Shown: positions 42,034 through 51,160 of the stretch, in pieces | How positions within the stretch are numbered: position 1 is the first letter of the stretch | Layout of the letters: the number at the start of each line of letters is the position of its first letter | From: Pimelobacter simplex | Lineage (GTDB): Bacteria > Actinomycetota > Actinomycetes > Propionibacteriales > Nocardioidaceae | Direction: 5' to 3' | Assembly: GCF_900114845.1 (NCBI RefSeq) | Contig: NZ_FOUK01000001.1 | Span: forward strand, 620,001 to 684,000 | Length of the DNA: 64,000 nt | Notes under the pieces: model-generated | Told to the model about the DNA's origin: nothing | Database searches by the model: none | The model's input: only the letters and a program-made list of their open reading frames with translations | Position numbers and translations under genes: made by a program

Positions 42034-42876
42034 ATGCCACTCCACCTCCCCGAGGGGAAGAAGATCGCCGTCAACATCGGCGCCGACTTCGACGCCCACG
42101 CCGTCTGGATGGGAACGTTCGGCAAGACCAGCCCGAGCTACCTCTCCCGCGGCGAGTACTGCGCCACCGTGGGCGTCCCGCGCCTGCTCGACCTGTTCGA
42201 GCGCTACGACATCCAGGGCACCTGGTGCACGCCGGTGCACACCATGGAGACCTTCCCCGAGGCGTTCGCCACGATCGTCGAGGCGGGCCAGGAGATCGCG
42301 GCCCACGGCTGTTACCACGAGTCGGTGCCGAGCCTCGACCAGGACACCGAGATCCGGCTGATGGAGCAGACCATCGAGGGTCACCTCAAGCACGTCGGCA
42401 AGGCGCCGCGCGGCTACCGCTCGCCGGCCTGGGACTTCACCGAGCACACCCTCGAGCTGCTCGAGAAGACCGGCTTCGAGTGGGACTCCTCGCTCATGGG
42501 CCACGACTTCCAGCCCTACCACCCGCGGCCGGTCGACGTCCGCTGGGAGGAGGGGTCGGTCTTCGGCCCGCCCAGCCCGCTCCTGGAGTTCCCGGTCTCC
42601 TGGTACCTCGACGACTTCCCGGTCGGGGAGTACATCCCGGGCGTCAACCCGGGCCTCGGCTCGAGCGAGGTCATGTTCCAGCGGTTCCAGGACCACTTCG
42701 ACTACGCCTACGAGCGGGAGACCGCCCCGGTCCTGGCGATCACCCTGCACCCGCAGACCGCAGCCCGTGCCCACCACCTGCTGGGCCTCGAGCGGCTGCT
42801 GGACCACATGGCGTCCCACGAGGGCGTGTGGTTCGCGTCGCTGAGCGACATCTACGACACCTGGACCGACGACTGA
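42034..42876 (+). CDS. Polysaccharide-deacetylase-fold hydrolase (PuuE/imidase-like)
   Basis: 280 residues, NodB-fold metal hydrolase. Metal-site aspartates D18/D20 in NIGADFDAHAVW, the H91xxxH95 pair in AAHGCYHES, and the RSPAWDFTEHTLELL strand. Its opening and the EYCATVGVPRLLDLFERYDI segment resemble allantoinase PuuE and bacterial cyclic imidases rather than cell-wall deacetylases. There is no signal peptide, which supports an intracellular substrate. ATG with AAGGAG upstream. Confidence 0.85.
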   Translation: MPLHLPEGKKIAVNIGADFDAHAVWMGTFGKTSPSYLSRGEYCATVGVPRLLDLFERYDIQGTWCTPVHTMETFPEAFATIVEAGQEIAAHGCYHESVPSLDQDTEIRLMEQTIEGHLKHVGKAPRGYRSPAWDFTEHTLELLEKTGFEWDSSLMGHDFQPYHPRPVDVRWEEGSVFGPPSPLLEFPVSWYLDDFPVGEYIPGVNPGLGSSEVMFQRFQDHFDYAYERETAPVLAITLHPQTAARAHHLLGLERLLDHMASHEGVWFASLSDIYDTWTDD

Positions 42877-42955
42877 CCCGGTCCACCGCTCCGTCTCGGG
42901 CATCCCGGTCGCAGCGTCGCGCCCGTCTCTCGACCCCACGTTCGAAGGAAGCAAC

Positions 42956-43987
42956 ATGAAGCACCGTCCCCTCCTCACCGTCGCCGCCGCCGGCGTCGCC
43001 GCCTGCCTCGCGATGGCCGGCTGCTCGTCCGGTGTGACCGACTCGGCGTCCGCGTCGACCGAGATCATCGCCCCGCCGGTCTCCGACCCGGCCGACCTCA
43101 AGATCGCCTACTTCTCGGCCGGCACCAGCAACTCCTACCTGCAGGCCGCGATCGACGAGGCGAAGAAGACCGCCGACGAGATCGGCGCCGACCTCGACGT
43201 CTTCGACGGCGCCTTCGACGCCCAGGTCCAGTTCGACCAGATGCAGCAGGCGCTGACCAGCGGCAAGTACAACGCGTTCGTCGTCGAGCCCAACGACGGC
43301 AACCTGGTGTGCGACATCCTCACCCAGCAGGCACCGGAGAAGAAGGTGCTGGTCTCGGTGTTCAACCTGCCGATCTGCGGCCGGGCGACCAAGCTCGGTG
43401 AGGAGACGCACCAGCCCGGCACGATCACGTACGTCGGCGGGCAGACCCTCGACGTCTACGAGGACTGGGTGCAGGACGTCATCGACTCGCACCCCGACGG
43501 CGCGAAGATCGCGCTCGTCTCGGGCCCGGACCTCAACGCCAACACGCTGTGCTTCTTCAAGGCCGCGGAGGCGTTCGCGAAGGCCGACGGCTTCGAGGTC
43601 GTCGCCCGGCAGACCACCGACTACACGACGCCGAAGGCGTTCGACGCCGCGCAGACGATCGTCCGCGCCAACGCCGACGTCGACGTGATCATGTCGAACT
43701 TCTCCGGCATGACCCGGGGCGTGGTCGAGGCCGTCGGCGACCGCGACGTCGAGATCTACGACTTCGGTGGCGACAGCTGGGCGCTGCAGAACGTGAGGTC
43801 GGGCTCGCTGACCAGCTCGGTGATGATGCTGCCGCGGGTCGAGACCCGGGAGGCCATCGAGGCCGTCGCCCGCTACGTCAAGGGCGAGGACGTGCCCACG
43901 TTCATCAACCTCGCCGAGTCCGACACGCTGCCGGGCACGCCGTTCGCCACCGCGGAGAACGTCGCGCAGTTCACGGCCGAGTACTGA
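42956..43987 (+). CDS. Sugar-type ABC transporter substrate-binding lipoprotein
   Basis: 343 residues. Signal peptide with lipobox CLAMAGC, cysteine at 23. The periplasmic-binding-protein type 1 fold (RbsB-like) follows: LKIAYFSAGTSNSYLQAAID, FDQMQQALTSGKYNAFVVEP. ATG with GAAGGAAG upstream. It delivers a ligand to the permease and ATPase encoded next. The operon partners suggest an amide or imide, not a sugar. Confidence 0.9.
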   Translation: MKHRPLLTVAAAGVAACLAMAGCSSGVTDSASASTEIIAPPVSDPADLKIAYFSAGTSNSYLQAAIDEAKKTADEIGADLDVFDGAFDAQVQFDQMQQALTSGKYNAFVVEPNDGNLVCDILTQQAPEKKVLVSVFNLPICGRATKLGEETHQPGTITYVGGQTLDVYEDWVQDVIDSHPDGAKIALVSGPDLNANTLCFFKAAEAFAKADGFEVVARQTTDYTTPKAFDAAQTIVRANADVDVIMSNFSGMTRGVVEAVGDRDVEIYDFGGDSWALQNVRSGSLTSSVMMLPRVETREAIEAVARYVKGEDVPTFINLAESDTLPGTPFATAENVAQFTAEY

Positions 43988-44007
43988 GCCGGGGTCCGGG
44001 AGCTGTC

Positions 44008-45522
44008 ATGAGCGACACCAACACACCCGCGATCGCCTGTCGCGGCGCGCGCAAGGTCTTCGGCGGCGCGGTCGCCGTCGCCGGCGCGGACCTCACGGTC
44101 CGCGCCGGGGAGGTGCACGCGCTGGTCGGCGAGAACGGCGCGGGCAAGTCGACCCTGCTCGGCATGGTCAGCGGCCGGCTCGCCGCCGACGACGGCACGG
44201 TCGAGGTCTTCGGGCACCGCCTGCACGGCGGGAACCCGCGCGAGAGCCGGGAGCACGGCCTCGTGGCGGTCTACCAGGAGCTGACCATGGTGCCGGGCCT
44301 GTCCGCGGAGGCGAACGTCTTCCTCGGGCAGGTCCGGACCCGGCGCGGCCTGCTCGACGCCCGCGCGATGCGCCGCCGCTACCTCGAGCTGTGCGCCGAC
44401 CTGGAGATCGACGTCCCGCCCGGGGCGCTGGCCCGGGACCTGTCGGTCTCGCAGCAGCAGATGCTCGAGATCATGCGCGGTGTCGAGAGCAACGGCCGGG
44501 TGCTGGTGCTCGACGAGCCCACCGCCGCGCTGGCCGAGCACGAGCGGGACACGCTCTACCGGATCCTGCGCACGCTCACCGCCCGCGGGACGACGATCGT
44601 GTTCGTCAGCCACAACCTCGACGAGGTGCTCGACCTCAGCGACACCATCACGGTGCTCCGCGACGGGCACGTCGTGCGCAGTGCCCCACGCGCGGAGTGG
44701 ACGAAGCCCACGCTGATCGAGCACATGGTGGGCCGCACGGTCGACAAGCTCGCCGAGCGCGGCACGCACCCGTTCGGCACCGAGGTGCTGGCGGCCCGCG
44801 GGGTGAGCCTGCCCGGCGTGCTGCACGACATCGACATCACGGTGCGCGCGGGCGAGATCGTCGGGCTCTGGGGCCTCGTCGGCTCCGGCCGGACGACGTT
44901 CCTGCGCTCGCTCGCCGGAGCCGAGCCGGCGTCGTCCGGTGAGCTGCGGCTGGCGGGCGAGGAGGTGCCGTGGCCCCGATCGGTGCGCCAGTCCGTCGGG
45001 CGCGGTGTCGTGATGGTGCCGGAGTCGCGCAAGCAGGCGCTGGTGCTCGGCATGGACGCCACCAGCAACTACTGGCTCGGCCGCGGTGGCCGGCGGCTCT
45101 TCCTCGACCGCGCCGGCGAGCGCGAGGAGACCGGCAGCACCGCGGACTTCTTCGCCTTCAAGCGCTCGCGCCTGGGGGAGCCGGTGCGCAACCTGTCGGG
45201 CGGCAACCAGCAGAAGGTGCTCCTCGCCAAGTGGGCCGGGCACCGCCCCGACGTCTTCCTCATCGACGAGCCCACGCGCGGGATCGACATCGGCGCCAAG
45301 GCCGAGGTGCTCACCTCGCTCGTGCGCCTGGCGGCCGAGGGGGCGGCGGTCGTCGTCACGTCCTCGGAGCTGGAGGAGGTGCTCGCGATCGCCCACCGGC
45401 TGCTCGTCTTCGCGCACGGGTCCGTCGTCCGCGAGCTCCCCAGCGACCACCCCGAATTCAACGTCGACGCCGTGGTGCGTCACGGCTTCAGCACAGGAGA
45501 GACCCATGAACCCGTCCACTGA
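44008..45522 (+). CDS. Sugar-type ABC transporter ATP-binding protein (two domains)
   Basis: 504 residues with two nucleotide-binding domains, as in RbsA/MglA. First Walker A GENGAGKST at 41-49, signature LSVSQQQMLEI, Walker B VLVLDEPTA (D169, E170). The second domain has the usual degenerate Walker A (GLVGSGRTT), an intact signature LSGGNQQKVLLAKW and FLIDEPTRGID. ATG at 44008; a longer upstream frame runs through the binding-protein gene. It overlaps the permease gene by 17 bases. Confidence 0.93.
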   Translation: MSDTNTPAIACRGARKVFGGAVAVAGADLTVRAGEVHALVGENGAGKSTLLGMVSGRLAADDGTVEVFGHRLHGGNPRESREHGLVAVYQELTMVPGLSAEANVFLGQVRTRRGLLDARAMRRRYLELCADLEIDVPPGALARDLSVSQQQMLEIMRGVESNGRVLVLDEPTAALAEHERDTLYRILRTLTARGTTIVFVSHNLDEVLDLSDTITVLRDGHVVRSAPRAEWTKPTLIEHMVGRTVDKLAERGTHPFGTEVLAARGVSLPGVLHDIDITVRAGEIVGLWGLVGSGRTTFLRSLAGAEPASSGELRLAGEEVPWPRSVRQSVGRGVVMVPESRKQALVLGMDATSNYWLGRGGRRLFLDRAGEREETGSTADFFAFKRSRLGEPVRNLSGGNQQKVLLAKWAGHRPDVFLIDEPTRGIDIGAKAEVLTSLVRLAAEGAAVVVTSSELEEVLAIAHRLLVFAHGSVVRELPSDHPEFNVDAVVRHGFSTGETHEPVH

Positions 45523-46504
45523 ACTCTCGCCCGCGGCGGCGGTGGCGCCGGCACCGGCACCGGCCCGGGCCTCGCTCGCGCCGCTGGCCTCGCGGTTCGC
45601 CATGATCGCGGTGCTCGTGCTTCTCGTCGTCCTCGCCAGCGCGCTCTACCCGGGCTTCCTGGCGCCGGCGAACCTGCGTGACCTGCTCCTGCAGAACACC
45701 GCGGTCGGCATCGTGGCGCTCGGCATGACCTTCGTGATCATCTCCGGCGGCTTCGACCTGTCGGTCGGCGCGACGTACGCGCTCGGCGCGACGGTCTCGG
45801 CCGGCGTCGCGCTCTCGACCGGCTCCCCGGTGGTCGGGATCGGCGCCGCGGTGCTGGCCGGCCTCGCCTGCGGCATCGCGAACGGCGTCCTGGTGGCGCG
45901 GGTCGGGATCAACCCGTTCGTCGCCACGCTCGGCAGCGCCTCGGTGATCTCGGGCATCGCCTACCTGTACTCCAACTCGGCACCGTTCATCGTCGCCGAC
46001 CCGAGCTTCAAGATCCTCGCCCGCTCGAGCATCGCCGGGATCCCGACGCCGATCCTGATCCTCGTGGTCACGTTCGTGATCGGCGGTGTCGCGCTCGCGA
46101 TGACCCGCTACGGCCGCAACATCTACGCCGTCGGCGGCAACCACGAGGCAGGCTGGCTCTCGGGGCTGCGGGTCAAGGACCTGACCGCCAGCGTCTACGT
46201 GCTGACCGGCGTCCTCGCTGCGTTCGCCGGCACCATCGACGCCTCGCGGCTCGGCGTGGGCCAGGCCGACGTCGGCGCCAACATCGCACTCGACGCCATC
46301 GCGATCGTGATCGTCGGCGGCACCTCGCTGCGCGGCGGCGAGGGCGCGGTGTGGCGCAGCGCGGTCGGTCTGCTGATCTTCGCGACCCTGACGAACCTGT
46401 TCTACAGCCTCAACCTGTCGCAGAACTGGCAGCTCATCGCCAAGGGGACGATCGTGCTGCTCGCCGTGGCGCTCGACTCCTGGTCGCGCAACCGGCGGTC
46501 CTGA
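45506..46504 (+). CDS. Sugar-type ABC transporter permease
   Basis: 332 residues with 8-10 membrane segments. The BPD_transp_2 landmarks are GMTFVIISGGFDLSVGATYA in the first half and the EAA-like MTRYGRNIYAVGGNHEAGWL with SGLRV in the second. ATG with CAGGAGAG upstream inside the ATPase gene, so the two proteins are co-translated. It ends the operon; a 94-base gap follows before the LuxR-type gene. Confidence 0.93.
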   Translation: MNPSTELSPAAAVAPAPAPARASLAPLASRFAMIAVLVLLVVLASALYPGFLAPANLRDLLLQNTAVGIVALGMTFVIISGGFDLSVGATYALGATVSAGVALSTGSPVVGIGAAVLAGLACGIANGVLVARVGINPFVATLGSASVISGIAYLYSNSAPFIVADPSFKILARSSIAGIPTPILILVVTFVIGGVALAMTRYGRNIYAVGGNHEAGWLSGLRVKDLTASVYVLTGVLAAFAGTIDASRLGVGQADVGANIALDAIAIVIVGGTSLRGGEGAVWRSAVGLLIFATLTNLFYSLNLSQNWQLIAKGTIVLLAVALDSWSRNRRS

Positions 46505-46598
46505 CCGGCCGGATCGACGCCCTGGGCAGGGCCCGGCCCGCACCTCTATCCTCGGAGGACGGGCTCGGGCTCTGCTCGGTGGGGGGAAGGAGGGAGCC

Positions 46599-48371
46599 GT
46601 GCCCACGGACGACACGACGGCCGCGACGGCGCACGAGATCGTGCTGACCCCGGCCGGCGCGCTCTCCACGGTGCGCGGCGTCGGCGCCGAGGCGGCCGAG
46701 CGGCTCGAGGGCCTGCTCGACATCGCCCGCCGGGCCGGGCGGCTCGCGGGCCACCACGAGCTCTCCTTCTACTGGCGCGACGACGACAACCGGGTGCTGT
46801 TCGCGACGGTCCGCTCGCCGGGCCACGAGTCGCGGACCTCCCTCTCCTGGCTGGACGACGCGGTGGTCCCGCACCAGATCACCCAGCGCGAGCTCGACGT
46901 CCTCACCCTCCTCGTCGGCGGCCTCAGCAACGCCCAGATCGCCGCCCGGCTGTGGACCAGCGTGCGCACGGTCTCCACCCACGTCGAGCGGGTCCTCGCC
47001 AAGCTCGAGGTCTCCTCGCGAGCCGGGGCCGCCGCGGTCGCGGTCGAGGAGAGCCTCCTGGTGCTGCCCGTGCCCGGCGGCGCCGAGGGCTTCGAGCGAC
47101 TCCTCATCGGCCGGCTCAGCAGCCCGGAGGAGGAGCCGGCGCCGGCTCCGCGCGGGCTCCGGCCGCCGCCGCCCCCGCGCAGCGGACGGCGCTCGGTACG
47201 CCGTCCCATCCTGCTGGGCAGTGCGTTCCCCACCACGGGCGCGATCGCCGAGGACGGACTCGAGATGGTCCGGGCCAGCCAGCTCGCCATCGACGAGATC
47301 AACGCCCACGGCGGCATCAGCGGCCGGCCGGTCAGCCTGGTCAACGTGGACCTCGACATCCGCAGCTCCGCCTCCGTCGCGCGCGCCTTCGACGAGCTCG
47401 CCGGCCTCGACGTCGACGCGATGGTGTCCGGCTACCTCGACGACCAGCTGGTGGCCCACGAGATCGCGGCGGAGCACCAGGCGCCGTACCTGCACGCGGC
47501 GACGCTGGACTCGATGGTGCGGATGGTCGAGGACAACCCGGGCCGCTACGGCAACGTCTTCCAGATCTGCCCGAGCGACACCAACTACGGGCCGGGCTTC
47601 GTCGACGCGATGTCCTTCCTGCGCGAGTCGGGGCAGCTCTCGCCGCACTCGCGCTCGCTCGCCGTCGTCCGCGGCCGGTGGAAGCTCGGCGACCTCGGCC
47701 TCGAGGTCGCCATCGCCCGGGCCGAGCGCGAGGGCTGGCAGATCGACTACCTCGCCGACGACGTCGTCGGCGAGGACGCCTGGCGCGAGCACGGCCGGCT
47801 GGTCGCCCAGCGTGCTCCGGCCGCCGTGCTCATCGGCAGCTACTTCGAGGACGAGGTCGCCCAGTTCGTGCGGGCCTTCCAGGCCGATCCCGCGCCGACC
47901 GTCCTCTACGCGCTCTACGCGCCGTCCATCCCGCGCTTCCGGATCGAGCTGGGCCCGGCGGCCGAGGGGCTGCTGTGGGCCACGACGACGGGCACCTACT
48001 CCGACGACGTGGCACGCCGGTTCACCCAGCGCTACCGCGACGCCTGGGCGGTGAGCCCGGGGCGCTCGCACGCGGGCATCGCCTACGACCGGGTCCGGAT
48101 CCTCGCCTCGGCGTGGTCCCGGGCCGACTCCCCGCGCGACTTCGCGTCGGTGATCGAGTCGCTGCGCCAGGGCGTGCACCGCGGCGTCAACGGCGCCTAC
48201 AGCTTCGCCAACGCCGGCCAGTCGGCGCTCGCCTACCCGCTGGCCACGCCCGATCCGTCGATCGGCATGGCCCACCTGGTGTTCCAGATCCAGGACAACC
48301 GGCAGCGGATCGTCCACCCGGCGCCCTACACCGAGGCGCGGTTCCGGCGTCCGGCGTGGTGGCCGGCGTAG
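46599..48371 (+). CDS. LuxR-type HTH fused to a periplasmic-binding-protein-fold sensor
   Basis: 590 residues. Residues 1-90 form an unrecognised small domain. A LuxR helix-turn-helix is at about 93-150 (ITQRELDVLTLLVGGLSNAQ, IAARLWTSVRTVSTHVERVL). A proline-rich linker follows (about 178-205), then a type 1 periplasmic-binding fold of the AmiC/Peripla_BP_5 kind to the C-terminus (LLGSAFPTTGAIAEDGLEMV, LAIDEINAHGGISGRPV). No signal peptide or membrane segment is present, so the sensor part is cytoplasmic. GTG start with AAGGAGGG. It lies between two ABC importer operons and probably senses an imported amide or nucleoside-like ligand. Confidence 0.85.
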   Translation: MPTDDTTAATAHEIVLTPAGALSTVRGVGAEAAERLEGLLDIARRAGRLAGHHELSFYWRDDDNRVLFATVRSPGHESRTSLSWLDDAVVPHQITQRELDVLTLLVGGLSNAQIAARLWTSVRTVSTHVERVLAKLEVSSRAGAAAVAVEESLLVLPVPGGAEGFERLLIGRLSSPEEEPAPAPRGLRPPPPPRSGRRSVRRPILLGSAFPTTGAIAEDGLEMVRASQLAIDEINAHGGISGRPVSLVNVDLDIRSSASVARAFDELAGLDVDAMVSGYLDDQLVAHEIAAEHQAPYLHAATLDSMVRMVEDNPGRYGNVFQICPSDTNYGPGFVDAMSFLRESGQLSPHSRSLAVVRGRWKLGDLGLEVAIARAEREGWQIDYLADDVVGEDAWREHGRLVAQRAPAAVLIGSYFEDEVAQFVRAFQADPAPTVLYALYAPSIPRFRIELGPAAEGLLWATTTGTYSDDVARRFTQRYRDAWAVSPGRSHAGIAYDRVRILASAWSRADSPRDFASVIESLRQGVHRGVNGAYSFANAGQSALAYPLATPDPSIGMAHLVFQIQDNRQRIVHPAPYTEARFRRPAWWPA

Positions 48372-48590
48372 GGGATGCACGTCCCCAACCTCGGAGACCC
48401 TAGGGCACCGACGACCCGGCCCACCCGGTCACTTCTTTACCAAGCGTCCCACGACCGTTGGGCAACGCTCGCCGGTGCTGGCGTATAGCACGCGGCACCA
48501 AACTCCTCCGAAAGTGACGCCCGACACACCCCCTGCGGGCGGATCCCGCACCGGGTCGGCGGGCGAGGGACACACCTCGAAGGGGCAATC

Positions 48591-49589
48591 ATGCGTGGAC
48601 TGATTCGTGTGCTCACCGGTCTGGTGGCGGTGCTGCTGGTGGCAGCCGGCTGCGGGGGCGGAGGCGGTGGCGGCGCCGACGACGGCAAGCTGCGCATCGC
48701 GGCGATCTTCTCCGGACCGACGACCGATGCCGACTACAACGCCCTCGGCCTGGAGGCGCTCAAGTCGGCCGAGAAGGACGGCGCGGAGGTGTCGTACTCC
48801 GAGAGCGTCGCCGTGCCCGACATCGAGCGCGTCCTCCAGGAGTACGTCGCCGACGGCTTCAACGTGATCTGGACGCACGGCTCGCAGTTCTACGAGGCCA
48901 CCGCCAAGATCGCCGAGCAGAACCCCGAGGTCCGGTTCATCGGTGAGTTCGACGGCGAGCCCGAGGGCCAGCCCGACAACGTGTGGGTCATCGACCGCAA
49001 CTTCCACACCGTCTTCTACCCGATCGGCGTGCTGGCCACGAACCTCACCAAGAAGGGCGAGGTCGGCTACCTGGGCGGCCTGAGCCTGCCGTTCTCGTAC
49101 TCCGAGGTCCACGCCGTCGAGCAGGCGATCGACGACAGCGGCAAGGACGTCGAGCTGACCCCCGTGTGGAGCGGCGACTTCAACGACACCGTCAAGGCCC
49201 AGCAGCTCACGAGCCAGCTCATCTCCGGTGGCGCCGACGTCATCATCACCTCGCTCAACCTCGGCGTGGTGGGCGCCTTCAAGGCGGTCAACGACACCGC
49301 GCCGGGAGCGGCGTGGGTCACCGTGAAGTACACCGACAAGTCGCAGAACGGCCCCGATCACTACGCGGCCACCGTGCTCTACGACTTCAAGCACCCGCTG
49401 ACCGAGATCCTCGCCGACATCGACAAGGGCACCACCCAGGGCCACTACGTCATCGGCTTCGGCAAGGGCGCCAGCGTCCACGTGGGCGACAAGGTCCCGG
49501 CCGAGGTGAAGGCCGAGGTCGAGAAGGCCGTCGCCGGCATCACCGACGGTTCCATCGAGGTCGCGCTCGACCAGGCCGAGGTGAAGTGA
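48591..49589 (+). CDS. BMP-family ABC transporter substrate-binding lipoprotein
   Basis: 332 residues. Signal peptide with lipobox LLVAAGC, cysteine at 21, then a glycine-rich linker and the Bmp (PnrA-like) fold: LRIAAIFSGPTTDADYNALG, ADGFNVIWTHGSQFYEATAK, VRFIGEFDGEP. Bmp proteins bind nucleosides or other small heterocycles. ATG with GAAGGGG upstream. First gene of a four-gene importer operon. The 219-base upstream gap contains no promoter I can assign with confidence. Confidence 0.92.
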   Translation: MRGLIRVLTGLVAVLLVAAGCGGGGGGGADDGKLRIAAIFSGPTTDADYNALGLEALKSAEKDGAEVSYSESVAVPDIERVLQEYVADGFNVIWTHGSQFYEATAKIAEQNPEVRFIGEFDGEPEGQPDNVWVIDRNFHTVFYPIGVLATNLTKKGEVGYLGGLSLPFSYSEVHAVEQAIDDSGKDVELTPVWSGDFNDTVKAQQLTSQLISGGADVIITSLNLGVVGAFKAVNDTAPGAAWVTVKYTDKSQNGPDHYAATVLYDFKHPLTEILADIDKGTTQGHYVIGFGKGASVHVGDKVPAEVKAEVEKAVAGITDGSIEVALDQAEVK

Positions 49590-49591
49590 CC

Positions 49592-51160
49592 ATGGAGAAC
49601 CCGCGTCTGGAGATGCGGGGGATCGTCAAGACCTTCGGGCCCGTGACCGCCCTCGACGCGGTCGACCTCGTGGTCGGCCGGAACGAGGTGCACGGCCTGC
49701 TGGGGGGCAACGGCGCCGGCAAGACGACGCTGATGAACGTCCTCTACGGGCTCTACCGGCCCAACGCCGGTGAGGTCCTCCTCGACGGGCAGCCGGTCAG
49801 CATCGGCTCGCCCAAGGACGCCATCGCGGCCGGGGTCGGCATGGTCCACCAGACGTTCCTCCAGGTCGACAACTACACCGTCACCGAGAACATCGTGCTC
49901 GGGACCGACGTCCCGGGGCCGCTGCGGCTCGACCTCACCGAGGCGCGCGAGCGGATCCGCGAGCTGAGCGAGCGGTTCGGCCTCACCGTCGACCCCGACG
50001 CGGTCGTCGAGGAGCTGCCCGTCGGCGTGCGCCAGCGGGTCGAGATCCTCAAGGCGCTCTACCGCGGCGCGAAGGTCCTCATCCTCGACGAGCCCACCAC
50101 CAACCTCACCCCCCAGGAGGTCGACGACCTGTTCGGCTCGATGCGGGCGATGGTGGACGACGGCATGAGCGTCGTGCTCATCACCCACAAGATCCGCGAG
50201 ACGCTCAGCGTCTGCGACCGGATGACGGTGATGCGCGACGGACGCCGGGTCGAGACGCTCGAGCGCTCGGACACCGACGCCGAGCACCTCGCCGAGAAGA
50301 TGGTCGGCAGCACGACCGACCCGGGTGCCGTGGTGGAGGCCGCGGCGCTCGGGGCGGTCGACGCCGAGGCGGTCGAGGAGACCCTCTCGTCCGTCGGGAC
50401 GACGATCGCGGTCGCCGTCCGCGACCTGGTCGTCGTCAACGACCAGGGGCACGAGCTGATCCGGGGCTTCGACCTCGAGCTCCGCGAGGGCGAGATCGTC
50501 GGCATCGCCGGCGTCGCCGGCAACGGCCAGGTCGAGCTGGCCGAGGCGCTGGCCGGCGTCCGGCCGCTGCGGGCGGGCAGCGTCGAGGTGAGCGGGCGCG
50601 CGATGGGCGGGCTCGCGACGTCGTCCTGGCTCGAGCACGGCGTCGCCTACGTTCCCGAGGACCGGCACCGCGACGGCATCCTGCCGACGGCGAGCATCAC
50701 CGAGAACCTGGTGCTCGGCTCGCAGCGCAGCCCGAAGGTGCGCCGGTTCGGGCTCATCGACTGGGGTGCTGCCAAGCAGCGGGCCGTCGACGCGATCGCC
50801 GAGTTCTCGGTGCGCGCCAACGGTCCCGGCACGCTCGTCGGCGACCTGTCGGGCGGCAACATCCAGCGGGTCATCCTGGCCCGCGCGTTCGCCCGCCGGC
50901 CACGGCTGCTGATCCTGCACAACCCGACCCGTGGCCTCGACATCGGCTCGACCCGGTTCGTCTACCAGCAGGTCCGCACGGCGACGGCCGCCGGGTGCGC
51001 GGTCCTGCTCATCTCCGAGGACCTCGACGAGGTGATCGCCCTCTCCGACCGGGTGATCGCGCTCTACCAGGGCTCCCGGGCCGGCGAGTGGCCGCACGGC
51101 TCGGTGGACGCGTACGAGGTCGGCCGCAGCATGACCGGACTGGGGGAAGCTCGTGTCTGA
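49592..51160 (+). CDS. BMP-type ABC transporter ATP-binding protein (two domains)
   Basis: 522 residues, double ATPase as in nucleoside importers (YufO-like). First Walker A GGNGAGKTT near 38-46, Q-loop MVHQTFLQVDNYTV, Walker B VLILDEPTTNLTPQE. The second domain has the typical variant Walker A GVAGNGQVEL and a good signature LSGGNIQRVILARAF, with HNPTRGLDIGS replacing the second Walker B Asp-Glu. ATG two bases after the binding-protein stop. It overlaps the first permease by eight bases. Confidence 0.93.
   Translation: MENPRLEMRGIVKTFGPVTALDAVDLVVGRNEVHGLLGGNGAGKTTLMNVLYGLYRPNAGEVLLDGQPVSIGSPKDAIAAGVGMVHQTFLQVDNYTVTENIVLGTDVPGPLRLDLTEARERIRELSERFGLTVDPDAVVEELPVGVRQRVEILKALYRGAKVLILDEPTTNLTPQEVDDLFGSMRAMVDDGMSVVLITHKIRETLSVCDRMTVMRDGRRVETLERSDTDAEHLAEKMVGSTTDPGAVVEAAALGAVDAEAVEETLSSVGTTIAVAVRDLVVVNDQGHELIRGFDLELREGEIVGIAGVAGNGQVELAEALAGVRPLRAGSVEVSGRAMGGLATSSWLEHGVAYVPEDRHRDGILPTASITENLVLGSQRSPKVRRFGLIDWGAAKQRAVDAIAEFSVRANGPGTLVGDLSGGNIQRVILARAFARRPRLLILHNPTRGLDIGSTRFVYQQVRTATAAGCAVLLISEDLDEVIALSDRVIALYQGSRAGEWPHGSVDAYEVGRSMTGLGEARV

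Noticed and set aside
42034..42876. Cell-wall peptidoglycan or chitin deacetylase
   Set aside because: There is no signal peptide or membrane anchor, and the opening residues and operon partners fit PuuE/imidase-like intracellular hydrolases better.
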